Below, one piece after another: positions 33,982-44,534 of a stretch of DNA of 64,000 bases; positions within the stretch are counted from its first letter, which is position 1; each line of letters starts with the position of its first letter. Location of the stretch: assembly GCA_021399445.1 (NCBI GenBank), contig JAJTUQ010000002.1, positions 8,122,001 through 8,186,000 of the forward strand. The letters run 5' to 3'. This DNA is from Xylogone sp. PMI_703 (taxonomy: Eukaryota > Ascomycota > Leotiomycetes). The position numbers were made by a program, and so were the translations under genes. The notes below the pieces were generated by a model that did not search any database, was not told the origin of the DNA, and worked only from the letters and a program-made list of their open reading frames with translations.

Positions 33982-35493
33982 GATGTCCACGGTATCCAAG
34001 AAACCTGAAACGCTTCGGTAGCTGAAGAGACACTTTTGAGTGAGGAAGAACTAGCAATCGATCGAGTTTCTATGCCATATAATTAGTATGCGAATTTGCC
34101 TGCCACTAGCGCCGTAGCCACTGGCACCGAGCGCCATCTGCATACATAATTTGTCGATATCACCTATCCAGTTTCGCCTGCATAACCGTCAGCTTGCTGG
34201 TTAGAATCACTACAGGAGTAAAAACGAAAATGTAAGAATATTGTTGCAACAGAAGATGCCCATAACATATAATAAACGCTCCAACATAGTCAGACTGATC
34301 CTTCTCTCATTCATGTGTTTCTTCCCTTGGGATTGTGTCTCCTAGTAAGGCTTCGGCTAGCTACAGTCAGCTACTGGGAAAGAAGATATGCTATGATAGA
34401 TGCGTGACCCCTTTTTATTACTTCTCTACGTCCTCCTTATATCCTGTATCCTTTTAATGTCCTATGTTTATGGTATTAATGCATAAACAGTACGAAATAT
34501 TTAGGGGGCAGTCTTTCAGCGAAATTTAATCAAGCTTTAGGACCATGCTAGTCCTGCCCTCCCTCCGAAACCTCGCCTTGTGAAGATGTGAGCAGCCTTG
34601 CGGAATATGGAGTCGTATTATATACTATATTTGGGCATGCGTTATACTCGGGTTCAAACTTCTGAGAGAAAATCTCAACCACCCTAGCCCGCTAGAACTT
34701 AACTTGCTTTGATCTTTCCAGGGAGTATTATTAGAGAGTACAGTACAGCACAAGCTTCTCACCTGGAGTCTCACGTCAGCACCAATTTCCGGTTGGTAAC
34801 TAATGGCGAACCAGAAGAATAAGACACTGATAAAAAATTAGTGGACATAAACTGAAGCACCCTACACTCCTGAGTGAAAGCGTGGAGCGATGTGGGGATT
34901 TCAGGGGCAGCAACATTAGATTACGTGGCCCGAGGCAGAGTCTTGTGTAGTTTTTACAAAGTATACTGCAACACGGGAGAGTGGGCATACCTCACGTAAT
35001 CAACTCCAAACATGTGGGGTCTTACAGGCCAACCTCCGACTATTATTAGTTTATCATTTGGAACGCACAGTGAAAAAACGTGGACATACACATATATATA
35101 TAGACCCTGATGGTGACATTGCTTTAGAGTTTTAGAACTGATCAGCGTTGGTCGGATTCTTGCAGAGCAAAGGGAAACGAGCTGGATATCATAGACTATT
35201 CTAGCCATACTTCGGTTTCTTAGCTAGACACTGACTGAGAAGTTGAGATTTCCAACAAGTCTCTGAATGTCGCTGTTGACATATTAAAGATTGGAGTAAC
35301 TTTTCATCGCCTGTGTATTACGTATTTTTTGATAAGTACAATGTGATTCCCAAACACGGTGTTTACGGTAAAGTTTGGGTTACAAATTTGGGCAATTAGG
35401 AGCACCTATGATTGAGCCCAAGGTGTGTGCGAACCGGTATCCGAATACGGCGAAATTTTTGACAAAGTCCCTCGGATTCGGATTTCTTCTGTT
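33982..35493. other. Intergenic, 1.5 kb
   Basis: Upstream region of the transcription factor. Small minus-strand frames at 34800-35208 have no recognisable features. A TATATATA run lies near 35093. No mobile element was found. Confidence 0.35.
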
Positions 35494-36004
35494 GACGGTT
35501 CGGAGCTCTATTTGGATGCGAATCTGATCAGGTGGGTCCGTGGGCTCCTCAATAACAAGCTTACATTCATCAAACGCAATAAGCTTACTGTGACGGTTCG
35601 GAGCTCTATTTGGATGCGAATCTGATCAGGGGGTCCATGGGCTCCACAATAACAAGCTTACATTCATCAAACGCAATAAGCTTACTATGACGATTCGGAG
35701 CTCTATTTGGATGCCGAATCTGATCAGGTGGGTCCGTGGGCTTCTCAATAACAAGCTGTCGGAACACAGGGTCCGATTATGGTAGAATGCAAAGAATTAA
35801 TTGAATTAACTATCCTACAGTGCAATTACAGTACAATTTATAGTGGCAATTGCACTAATGGACTACGAATGGAATGGCCTCGCATAGCAGGGTTCTCCTG
35901 ACTAATCCTATTGAGGCAATAGAGTTTACGGTCCGTATGCGCAACCGCAATTGTTCTGATACAAGCTTACATTCATCAAACGCAAAAAGCTTACTGTGAC
36001 GGAA
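35494..36004. repeat. Tandem repeat, about 98-bp unit, interrupted by an insertion
   Basis: Units start GACGGTTCGGAGCTCTATTT at 35494, again at 35592, and (GACGATTCGG) at 35689, so the period is 97-98 bp. The unit ends with AACAAGCTTACATTCATC and AATAAGCTTACTGTGACGG. The third unit is broken at AACAAGC by a 204-bp insertion and its tail resumes at about 35961-36004. Copies are over 90 percent alike by eye. Confidence 0.85.
35757..35960. mobile_element. Solo-LTR-like insertion with 5-bp target duplication
   Basis: The insert begins TGTCGGAACA and ends TGTTCTGATA; these 10-bp ends are imperfect inverted repeats (8 of 10). CAAGC flanks both sides exactly, as expected for a 5-bp target duplication. 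It has no coding capacity and the length fits a solo LTR. A stretch inside it (near 35808-35846) resembles sequence at 41585-41625, so relatives lie elsewhere in the window. Confidence 0.65.
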
Positions 36005-36858
36005 CTGTAAGTTTGCTGATGACCCAGGGTGCAACATTGCTACGGTTGGTAAGGGGGAGATTGGTACGGGGATCTCCAGTGTCTAGTAGGCTCTTGCGGG
36101 CTCTTACGAGTCCTTCAACACCGGTGTACGGGGTCTTACAGTTTTGTGAGCAGCCGATGCACAGGCGCGTGCTTCTGACAACATTGGCATGCGGCACTAT
36201 ATTAATTATAGCGGAAAGTTTATGAGTATGTTAGGATTGAAGAAGTATGCTAGAATTCGATCAATTCTCATGCAGCCTATATACTCGTGAGAGTTTCTAT
36301 ATAGAAAAGCCCGAGATGATATGTAAGCTATTCGGTAATTCATTTACTTCATAGAATCATGCTGTGGAGGATAGAGCTGACAGAACTGTGTTCAAGATGC
36401 CCTTTACTAAAGGGTGTGATCTGTTGATCCCATCACCACTCATCACGACTTTTGCAATAATTCACCTCCAACATTTACCTGTCATCTCAATGCGCTTCCG
36501 TCTCAGCAATGCTTTGCGACCCGTATTTCTGAGTTGGCCGCTACTGGGCTTCTTCGTTGTATACTTCTTCGCGATTCTATTCTGCAGATCCGCCTACAGT
36601 AGCAATCGCCGTATAGCTGACCAATTAGGATAAGGGCTATTATGTACTAGGGCAAATGATGTGCAGGGATCGGCAGGGCATATCAAGTAGCTACCGACTG
36701 TACAGCCAATATTGTAATGACTCATAGTAGACCTCGCATCAGCGCTTAGATACTTTTTCAAAATTTATAGGACCTCGTGGGAGGGTTGGTGAATTAAATA
36801 CTCTGAGATCACGAAATCCTGTCCAGTACGTCTAACAACATCTCAGACTAACATAGAA
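36005..36858. other. Intergenic, upstream of the LOG gene
   Basis: A frame at 36364-36633 has a hydrophobic stretch but no ATG start and is not called. The region nearest 36859 should hold the promoter. Confidence 0.35.
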
Positions 36859-37665
36859 ATGGCATGTGTCAAAGTATGCATATTTTGCGGTTCCTCTCCT
36901 GGGAAATCTCCTAGTAAGCATTTATGACTTAGGCATATCTCCCTGGCCGGAACTGACTTGTGATATAGCGCACATGGCCGCTGCTCGCTCTCTGGCCCAG
37001 GTAATGGCGGACAACAAGATAGCACTCGTCTATGGAGGGGGAACCGTAGGGCTAATGGGTGAGGTTGCGCGGACACTGGTGTCCCTATCGGGCCCTGAAG
37101 CCGTACATGGAATTATCCCAGCTCCCCTGATCAAGCACGAGCGAGGTATTTATCCTTCCTTTCTCTTGACCATTCCGAGGACCTTGGTGTCAAGTCCAGA
37201 CGTTTTGCTCAATACAATGTCTTACGTGTTATATACTCAGCAGTTGATTCCGAAGCTGTGAGCACACACGTCACTAAGTACCAGCTGCCTGAATATTTGG
37301 TATACGGCAAGACGACAGTAGTGAAGGATATGCACACGCGGAAGCAAATGATGGTGAGAGAGGTACTCGAAGGTGCCGAGGGCTCGGGCTTCATTGCTTT
37401 ACCAGGAGGATACGGTACATTAGAAGAACTAATAGAGGTCGCTACCTGGAACCAGCTAGGTATTCATAATCGTGGTATAGTGCTCTTGAATATAGAGGGG
37501 TATTGGGATAGTCTGTTAGACTGGATTAAAGGGAGTGTGGATGCTGGGTTTGTGCGCGAGGAGAACAGGCGTATTATCGTCGAGGCAAAGACCGGAGAAG
37601 AGGCTGTCAGGGAGCTACTAGAATATAAAGTTGCCCAAGGAAGATTTAAGTTAGAATGGGGCTAG
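36859..37665 (+). CDS. LOG-family phosphoribohydrolase (lysine decarboxylase-like fold)
   Basis: Exons 36859-36913, 36969-37145 and 37241-37665 with introns of 55 nt (CTGAC branch) and 95 nt; 218 residues, usual for the family. The N-terminus reads VCIFCGSSPG. The nucleotide-binding motifs are YGGGTVGLMGEVA, then DMHTRK and PGGYGTLEE, the hallmark of LOG proteins. LOG enzymes release free cytokinin bases from cytokinin riboside 5'-monophosphates; fungal members are often annotated only as lysine decarboxylase-like and some may act on other nucleotides. No targeting signal. No isopentenyltransferase gene lies beside it, so a local cytokinin pathway is not supported by context. Intron 2 is longer than usual and its acceptor (CTCAG at 37240) is the main uncertainty. 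Confidence 0.88.
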
Positions 37666-38487
37666 CTATCGATATTTTATCGGTGTTCTGCATAAGTAGA
37701 ATTAAACTCACCAAAGCATGGAAACTCCTAAGAAATTTATCAGTACATGTAGGTTGATAAGAATGCGCAATCTAATCACAAATGAAGTTGGACTCTGACA
37801 GGAATGACGGATCGAAGATAGACATATATAGAAATCTTAAATTATAAAGCTGCTAATACACTAAGCTTTTATTACGGAGTGTAAATAAGTCAGTTAGCTG
37901 CCTATTCGTTAGCTTATATTAAAATGGCAGAGATTCATGTATTTCAACTTTTATCAGGAATAGGTGTAACTGTAAAAGAAGCTCTTGTCACGACCCCACG
38001 TTGTGGCCTCAGGCGTCGATTCCAGACACCTAAAGCCAGTAAGCCGTCTCATAAAGTACTAAAAATGAAAATCGTCATCTAGCTGACAAACTGGCCCTGC
38101 TCTTCCAATCTCCAATAGTTTGACGGAAGATACTTCGTCCTTCATCGTTAGCTATTCAAGCATATTACATTAGATTTACAGAATAACATATACTTTTGGT
38201 CTTCACTGTTGAACATTAGATACTGTAGTCTAATCAATTCTCATACTCCCTATTGGAAGAAAGGTTGCCCGTTTCACGTCGTAGAACCGATTTTCTGCCC
38301 CGAGCACCCCTAGATCATCTGTTTTCTCCTGTCCCTTATATTCACAACACATGATACGGGAGAAATAAAATACATTTTTTTAATGCCTTCTCATTTTTCA
38401 ACCGTGTACCTTACTTACGATAATCTCCCCCAATTGTATTTCCACAAAATTGTAGATTCATGGTGAAATGACGCCACGAGTATCCTT
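37666..38487. other. Intergenic, no recognised content
   Basis: AT-rich spacer after the LOG gene. No gene, repeat or RNA recognised. Confidence 0.4.
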
Positions 38488-39060
38488 TCACAGATTTGCG
38501 AACATGCTCTCCTTTTGTTGTCGTAAATCCAATTCATGGGTCCAAGTACTCTGGGGCTGTGTATGCAAAAACCAATAAGTATGAGCCAGATCTACTGGCT
38601 GCAAGAGATGCGACTCGGCATCATCTGTTTTGGTGGAGTCACCTTGCTTCCAATGTCTACGGAGCCAACCACCGATCAGCGTCCCATCGACCAAACTATC
38701 GACAATAATATGGGCAGCATGGATACCCTTGGCCTGATACTCTCGTGTAACGATCTGTGCCAGTGACCGCAATCCAAATTTACTGGGCGAGAAAGTGTCC
38801 TCAAGCAGCTGGTGTAACCCACAAGGCACCCCCGCGAACGACGCTCCCTGCCGCAGAAGAAAGTTGACACTGAGCAGCGGGCCGTACTGGCGAAAGGTTC
38901 CTCGAGCAGCCTATTTAAGCCACAGGGGACTTTTGAGAAGGAGGCGCCCTGTCGAAGGAGGGAATCAACTTCGGGGCTCGGCGCTCGACTACGAAATGTA
39001 TGTTCGAGCTCCTTATGAAGGTCGCGCGCGGTTAAAATGCGCCAGTAGCCTACCTATGTA
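38488..39060 (-). pseudogene. Relic joining ankyrin-like repeats to a short-chain dehydrogenase tail
   Basis: On the minus strand, about 39040-38900 reads ARDLHKELEHTFRSRAPSP, then VDSLLRQGASFSKVPCGLNR. After a frame slip a second related unit reads VNFLLRQGASFAGVPCGLHQ. The units repeat at 104 bp (38781-38870 and 38885-38969 on the plus strand), about 34-35 residues, the ankyrin-repeat period. The frame then passes directly into SKFGLRSLAQIVTREYQAKG and HAAHIIVD, and ends HTQPQSTWTHELDLR: this is the last hundred residues of a short-chain dehydrogenase, starting at its catalytic YxxxK region (Tyr position not evident). No Rossmann half is present. The join is probably a rearrangement between two decayed genes. 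Confidence 0.5.
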
Positions 39061-40323
39061 TACAGCGGTGGAAGAATGGGGAAGCAGCCGATGCTCGGGG
39101 AGTTCAAATTGACGATTTCTTCTTCCGTTTGGGAGTGTCTCCTCGACGTCAATGGGCGGATTACTGGAATGATTTATGATGCTGACGTCGTTGGTTGGTG
39201 GAAACTGCTAATGCGAGGCACCATGAAGTTGGGTGGTCTTGATTTATGTAGTCGCAATGACTAACTGCTGATCCGGCAGCAAGACATCGTCATGGCAGTC
39301 GATATGAAATCATATATTTTATTACTATTCGAACGTCCAGACACAGAGATAACTTCCGTTCAGCACAAATTTAACCGTAAGTGGCCCGCGCCAGATTCCA
39401 ATTGCGCGAAACCTAATGGGATCTCCGCGCGTTCTTGTCGGGTGCCTTGATTGGTTTTTCCTACCAGGCCTGATGAAAGGATCTAAATGGGACGCTGAAC
39501 TGGATATCCAGGGCAGGACGACGTATTTCGCGTGATAAAAGTCCTGTTGGTCATCATAGCTGGTATTGGTGTATAAATATGATACGGGTCCTTTTATCGC
39601 TACGATTTGTATATTTCGATCTCTTCCTGGCCCAAGGTTAGTAGTCATGGAAATTCATGTCGATCATCAAAAGCAACGATGACCCTACCAGCATTGGTTC
39701 GTATGCAGTACTAGTCATACGTGAAAATTGCATCGAATACAGCACCCAAATTAAAGTCTTCTATAGTTAATTGGCCTGGGGAACGACCCTTTGCTTACAG
39801 TGGGTGGACAGAAGTCTAAGCGAATGCGAATTTGGCCCCTTTTCTTACATACAGCCACCACATTTCATCCTACAATTAACCAATCAATTCAAAAGCAATC
39901 AACAAATGGATTATTGATTTGAAATTCGCACGAGTTAAGTGTTAGTTGACCATCACTTCACTACTGTACTTTTAAATAAAAACTGGACCTAAGTCTTGTG
40001 GCCCTGTTTATCCCCTTGCCTGGCAGCCACTCAGAGGGAATGATTGTAGCGAACATGGGTGAAAGTAAATTTAGTGGTCGTCTAGCCTGGATTTGCTACA
40101 AGTATTTGGCTAGAGATGTAGCACTGCACTATATTAGGGTAATTAGTTGTCAATTTGCATAGGAATTCTTACTAAGTGTGTGTAAGATTATGCTGTGCGT
40201 GATTACCCCCATTACTCAAACAGACCCTCGACTTTTCGGGCGAGGATATACTGGTACCAGATGCCAATGTTATTAATCCACCACATTCGGCAATATACTG
40301 CACCAGGGGAGCTAATAGGAGGT
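39061..40323. other. Intergenic with one unassigned ATG frame
   Basis: A minus-strand frame at 39648-39325 (107 residues from ATG, ending FVLNGSYLCVWTFE) is open but matches no family and has no neighbours to support it; possible orphan gene or chance. A short plus frame at 39076-39264 is also unassigned. Otherwise spacer. Confidence 0.3.
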
Positions 40324-40675
40324 TCACCGGGCCCCTGTGGATCTAGAGCCCAAAGAGTGGACATATGCCTTCAGATTGGCTCTTCCATTTGCCCACCCAG
40401 AATTGAACAAGTTGAACATTGGACCTAGTATGCCGTTGTCACGGTATTTGTCTTTCTTCTCTTCGAACTCATCAACCAGTATATCCATAGAAGGGAGTAC
40501 TAGATCCAGGATATTGTTGTGCGATTCATGCCCTTTGGTGACATCTCGGAATACTTCGGGGAAGACTTTGATCACTGCCAGAGTATCCCATTCGTCAGGA
40601 CTGAGTACATCACCTTTATTGCTTCATCGGGGTAATGATCGTGGTAGGCCTCAATAGCGTTTTGGAGCTTGAGAG
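40324..40675 (-). pseudogene. hAT transposase fragment
   Basis: Minus-strand frames give LQNAIEAYHDHYPDEAIK, then, after a frameshift near 40615, DVLSPDEWDTLAVIKVF, PEVFRDVTKGHES, LVLPSMDILVDEFEEKK and ILGPMFNLFNSGWA. The order LSPxEW, then F..(D/A)T, then VLP..D.L..., then the NSGWA region, is that of hAT-superfamily transposases. The fragment is short, frameshifted and has no visible inverted termini, so it is a dead relic. Confidence 0.6.
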
Positions 40676-41644
40676 CCACGCACTCAGTCTACTCCGTGGC
40701 TTTTTCGTTAGACGGCAAGCAGAGCGTGCTCTAGACCGTATCTAGAAAAGTTCTACATGGTCATAGAACGTATAAACACACGAGGCGAAGTACATTTTAA
40801 TAGAAATAGGCCGCTCTTAGAATTCTCCACTTTAATTGGCGGTGGTTGCCAGGTAAATAGGATAAGCCAATAAGCCCTAAATTGCTCTAAAAAGGTCTTC
40901 TGCTTTTTAGGCCAATAACCCACTAAATTAACGTTCGAATTGTTAATGTTAAATTATTTTTTACGAGATATGAGATGGGAAATTCCTAGCTACTGGCAGT
41001 ACTGCTTATAAAGGTGGGGTTACCAAGGGTCTAGGTCTTACACGCAAAGGTATAGTGGACAGTGGCTGCGATATATGGGGTCGGAGAGATCCCGCTATTA
41101 GCTCAAATGAAGTATTTTCTTTATACTAGGTAACATTGTAACTACCATCTTGACCAGTGTCAGCCTCCTGCTAAAAACCCAAATCCAACATTGCATTCTA
41201 AGATAACATCAATCTTACCGCTTCTTTACAGCAACAGAACCCGGGCAGTGGTGGTACTTGGAATAGATCTACCGTTTGACGACATCCGTAAGCAATAGCG
41301 GTGCCCTAACCCTTAATAGATAGAACAGAAGCAACCACTCCCGGTAAAGGTTTACTGTAGTAATAATGGGCCCCTAACCCTGAATATTTGAAACGATCTA
41401 CAAATCTGAGGTAATCCTTACGTACCCTTTCTTGTTATGTCTTACAACATCTGTAAGCAATAGTAGGCCCTGACCTTAATACTTATATGATTAGATTATT
41501 TGTTACTAATATAGTACTTTAAAAAGGGTGGATGTTACGTGGTGAGGCTAGGCAGGCATGTTCAGAAACAGTGGAAAGAAGTTAGTTAGCTATCCTACTA
41601 GACAGCTACAGTATAATTTATAGTACAAACAGTATTCCGGGTAT
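40676..41644. other. Repeat-poor spacer with short dispersed repeats
   Basis: Three related stretches at about 41282, 41365 and 41449 share TAAGCAATAG and/or CCCTAACCCTTAATA-like cores. They resemble a decayed tandem repeat and contain telomere-like CCCTAA words, but at most one or two units each. Bases 41585-41625 resemble the interior of the LTR-like insertion at 35757-35960. No gene seen. Confidence 0.4.
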
Positions 41645-42033
41645 ACTGGCCGATTTGGGACCGTGGACCGAAAACGGTCTGGCTGTTTTTTGACTATAAT
41701 TTAATAATTAAATAAATATAATGTAATAAAAATTACGTCATAAGATACGCAATTCTTGTGGCTATAAAGAGTATATATTTGTGTTTCTTAAATAGTTTAA
41801 CGTATTCGCTAAACAAACGTTGCGCAAAATAGTCTGGATTTACGGTCCAGAACAGACTGTTTAATATTACAAGTCTATAGACCATTTTAGGAAATACGAA
41901 TATATGCTCTTTATAGCCACAAGAATTGCGCATCTTATGATGTAATTTTTATTACATTATATTTATTTAATTATTAAATTATAGTCAAAAAACAGCCGGG
42001 TCGTTTTCGGTCCACAATTCCAAATCAGCCAGT
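41645..42033. mobile_element. 389-bp element with about 150-bp terminal inverted repeats
   Basis: The left arm starts ACTGGCCGATTTGG at 41645 and the right arm ends with its near reverse complement at 42033. The arms contain GTGGACCGAAAACG, GGCTGTTTTTTGACTATA and CAATTCTTGTGGCTATAAAG in matching order and remain over 90 percent alike for roughly 150 bp each, leaving a core of about 90 bp. There is no coding capacity: frames inside merely reflect the palindrome. This is a foldback/MITE-like non-autonomous element. A TA target duplication is possible but not clean. Confidence 0.85.
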
Positions 42034-42723
42034 TGGCACATTGTGCCCAAGGGAGTAATGCCCTTGCCTGAAAGGGCATATAGCTCCGATGCAGTACTTT
42101 CGCATAGGTACGAAGTATAACACGGCTCAATCGGGCCATATCTGGGCAAACGACGTAACAGCGAAAAAACGGGCTCGTAACCGTCAACTATTACGCTATC
42201 CCACCCTTAAATGCTTATATTAAGAATTTCATCTGTCAAAAATAAATACGAAGGCTTCCTTTGTACCAAGCATAAGCGTAAAACCACGTAGTTAACATTA
42301 TGAAAGCATGTTTTAACTTAACTTGCACGTATCCACTCGGCTTCCCTATGCAGCAGATACACATCCCAATTCTTGTCAGCGTTATCCTTGGCCTTTGCTC
42401 ATCATCGGGTGCTGAAATCCGTACACATTGTCCTAATGTAGTCTCCGTTAAGGAGGGGCTAGTGCTGTGATCTAGCGAATTCCTGGTGTTGATCGTACCA
42501 ATATGAGTCTTACATCTTTGTGGACTGTCAAAGAGCCTTATTGTAACTACGGTCAGCTCAGTAAGCGATGACTATCCCTCTGGATAGTCTTAGTGAAATA
42601 TAAATATAAGGCCCTTTTTTATAAAATGGCCTTGAGCTACATATTTCATCACTTTCTACTCAACAGAATTCTAGTAAGAAATCACCTTATCAACTACTTA
42701 AGTAACTCCTACTGCACTTCGCA
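42034..42723. other. Promoter-side spacer of the secreted protein
   Basis: No other gene. TATAAATATAAG at about 42597-42609 could be a TATA element some 115 bases before the ATG at 42724, followed by a C/T/A-rich leader typical of highly expressed fungal genes. Confidence 0.4.
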
Positions 42724-43106
42724 ATGAAATTCTCTCCTCATCTTCTTGTAACCTTGGTAGCTGCCCAGACCTTGGCTTTGCCATCGCCTGGCGATCAAGG
42801 GCTTACAGTTCGGCAACTTCCTCCTCAATGTACCGCTGATGATGGAACAACAATCTTCGGTCAATGTGAGTGCTTGTGTGGTGGACCTATCGCGTGTGGT
42901 ACCCTACCTGGTGACGATGGGTTTGATTGCTCCGTATGCGCACCAGCAACACTCCCAACAAATGGTGAACCAATTTGTTGCACTGCAGAATGCATAGGGG
43001 GTGGCGGCATTTTTACACTTGGTGAATGCGTAAGTTTTACCTCTTATTGATTAAGACTATAATTATTTTGGACTTATATTTACATACTATAATATAGGCT
43101 TGTTAA
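42724..43106 (+). CDS. Small secreted cysteine-rich protein
   Basis: Exon 42724-43029 opens with a clear signal peptide (MKFSPHLLVTLVAAQTLALP, cleavage near residue 18-22). Cysteines lie at 36, 48, 50, 52, 58, 69, 72, 85, 86, 90 and 102. Read straight through, the frame stops at 43050 with 11 Cys. But GAATGC is followed at once by GTAAGT, and a plausible acceptor ATAG at 43094-43097 gives a 68-nt intron, after which exon 2 reads GCT TGT TAA. That model yields 104 residues and an even 12 Cys, which suits a disulfide-bonded extracellular protein, so I prefer it. CC (85-86) and Gly-rich loops are notable. No known family is recognised. It is a candidate apoplastic protein or effector-like protein; function is unknown. 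It lies only about 1.5 kb from a RIP-affected repeat block. Confidence 0.75.
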
Positions 43107-43352
43107 GCCCTCCAATAGCCACAAGTGGTATATAGGCTATTATAAAGTGATAGTTGGACTTGTTCTTGTCTCTCTTTTGTCTTTAAATTATAATACATGC
43201 TTTCGTTTTCTTACAAGTATTATTTTGATTTATAGTCACTCGTTATTAAAACTCAGAATATAATAAATAAGGCCTTATTTATATATACTTCCTATATACT
43301 GTCGGTTCACTCCCATAACGCGTAGTACAACATAATACAGTACTGTTACAGT

Positions 43353-43800
43353 CAGGGTGGTTTTCGATAATCTCTTATCGATAATTTTCAATAATTATCG
43401 ATAAGAATCACCATTTCACCGCTTCTTGAATTTCTCTTTAATTTTTCTTCTTTGTACGACGATTTTTGGTTCCTTATCTTAAAATATGGATTTTGAATCT
43501 AATTCATCACTTCTTGTACCTTCTACTACGCAAGGATCTTCTCCATCAAGAACTCGGGGCACATCCGCACATTCAACATGAATTCACAGTCGTTGGGGTT
43601 GTACGGCTGATGGAGAGAATCCCAAAAAGCATTACTGTCTTCTTTGTGAACAAGAATCGAGGCCTAAAATCTATGTAACCGACGTCTCTACAAATTTTCG
43701 AAATCATCTTAAGTTGGAACATATAATTGTTTTACAACGAGAACCAAGTCCTCTTCAGTCGTCCATAATCAACTAGTTGCAGCAATTATACTTACAAGCA
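43353..43800 (+). mobile_element. hAT transposon 5' end with BED zinc-finger relic
   Basis: CAGGGTGG at 43353 looks like a hAT terminus. It is followed by ATCGATAA-rich subterminal palindromes (43373-43386 and 43393-43406 are perfect 14-bp inverted repeats). From ATG 43486 the frame reads MDFESNSSLLVPSTT, hits a TGA, then continues KKHYCLLCEQESRP and TNFRNHLKLEH: a BED-type finger (CxxC...HxxxxH) as found at the N-terminus of hAT transposases. The transposase body is lost; what follows is unrelated repeat. Confidence 0.65.
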
Positions 43801-43950
43801 CAGTCATGTGGCCAAACCAGCGAAGTCCATTTATGAACCCATAAAATGAAGATCTAAGAACTAATATGGATTTGCTACATATAAATTTATTGAAGTACGG
43901 AGGTCTTGCCTTACTTCGTACCTAATATGTAACCATAGGACAAAAGCTTG

Positions 43951-44534
43951 GATTAGACGTTATGTATTAGGCGTACAACACAGGATATATGTATAATATG
44001 ATTGGTTAGATTAAAGTTTAGTGGACTGAGTCCGTGAAGATGTGTTAAGCGTATAATATGAGTTAGAGTTAATTTTTAAATCAACAAAATTTAACAATTT
44101 AACAATAGAAATGGAATCAGCACATCAAGTTAGACCTATCCTCGAAGTTTAGAGTGATCTGCTCTATTTGAACATGAGATATAAAGTGTTAGTATGTTTA
44201 AGTAACCAGTATAATAAAGTGATCAATGTTCGTAGATTAATAAAGTATATCCACAAATATTACAACGTCAAATCAGTCATTTATCACCAGATTGAATAAT
44301 ATACAAAAGAATTTAAACATAATTATAATTATATAATAATCCCCATCCCTAAGAATAGTTTAACACCACAGTCCATTATTCTTATCATTAATAGATTCCA
44401 GTGTCGGGATTGTCCGTACATTACTCAGATTAGACGTCGTATGTTAGGCGTATAACACAGGATGTATACGTAATATGATTAGTTAAATTAAAGTTTAATG
44501 GACTATGCTCGGATTAGACGTCGTGTATTAGGTG
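43951..44534 (+). repeat. Direct repeats around GATTAGACGT, unit about 84 bp
   Basis: Copies at 43951-44030 and 44428-44511 share GATTAGACG, TTAGGCGTA, AACACAGGAT and TTAAAGTTTA in order. A third copy begins at 44512 and is cut at 44534, where an LTR starts. Differences are mostly C/T or G/A. The LTR evidently landed in this repeat. Confidence 0.7.
44111..44425 (+). pseudogene. C2H2 (OrsC-like) repeat-associated protein relic
   Basis: From ATG at about 44111, MESAHQVRPILEV, then a stop, then YLNMRYKVLVCL, RRLIKYIHKYYNV, IPIPKNS and FQCRDCPYITQ. This order (Y..YxVLIC, H.....H, a Pro spacer, then a second CxxC finger) is that of the multicopy fungal proteins resembling OrsC/DUF3505. Stops and Cys-to-other changes show it is dead. 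Assignment rests on memory of the pattern. Confidence 0.45.

Noticed and set aside
34640..34680. GGGTTCAAACTTC, resembling a tRNA B box
   Set aside because: No A box or cloverleaf can be built around it.
41278..41490. CCCTAACCC-like words suggesting an interstitial telomere tract
   Set aside because: Only one or two hexamers at each site; more likely part of a decayed tandem repeat.
41733..42187. Minus-strand frames inside and beside the 389-bp element
   Set aside because: They arise from the palindromic arms and cross the inverted repeat; not genes.
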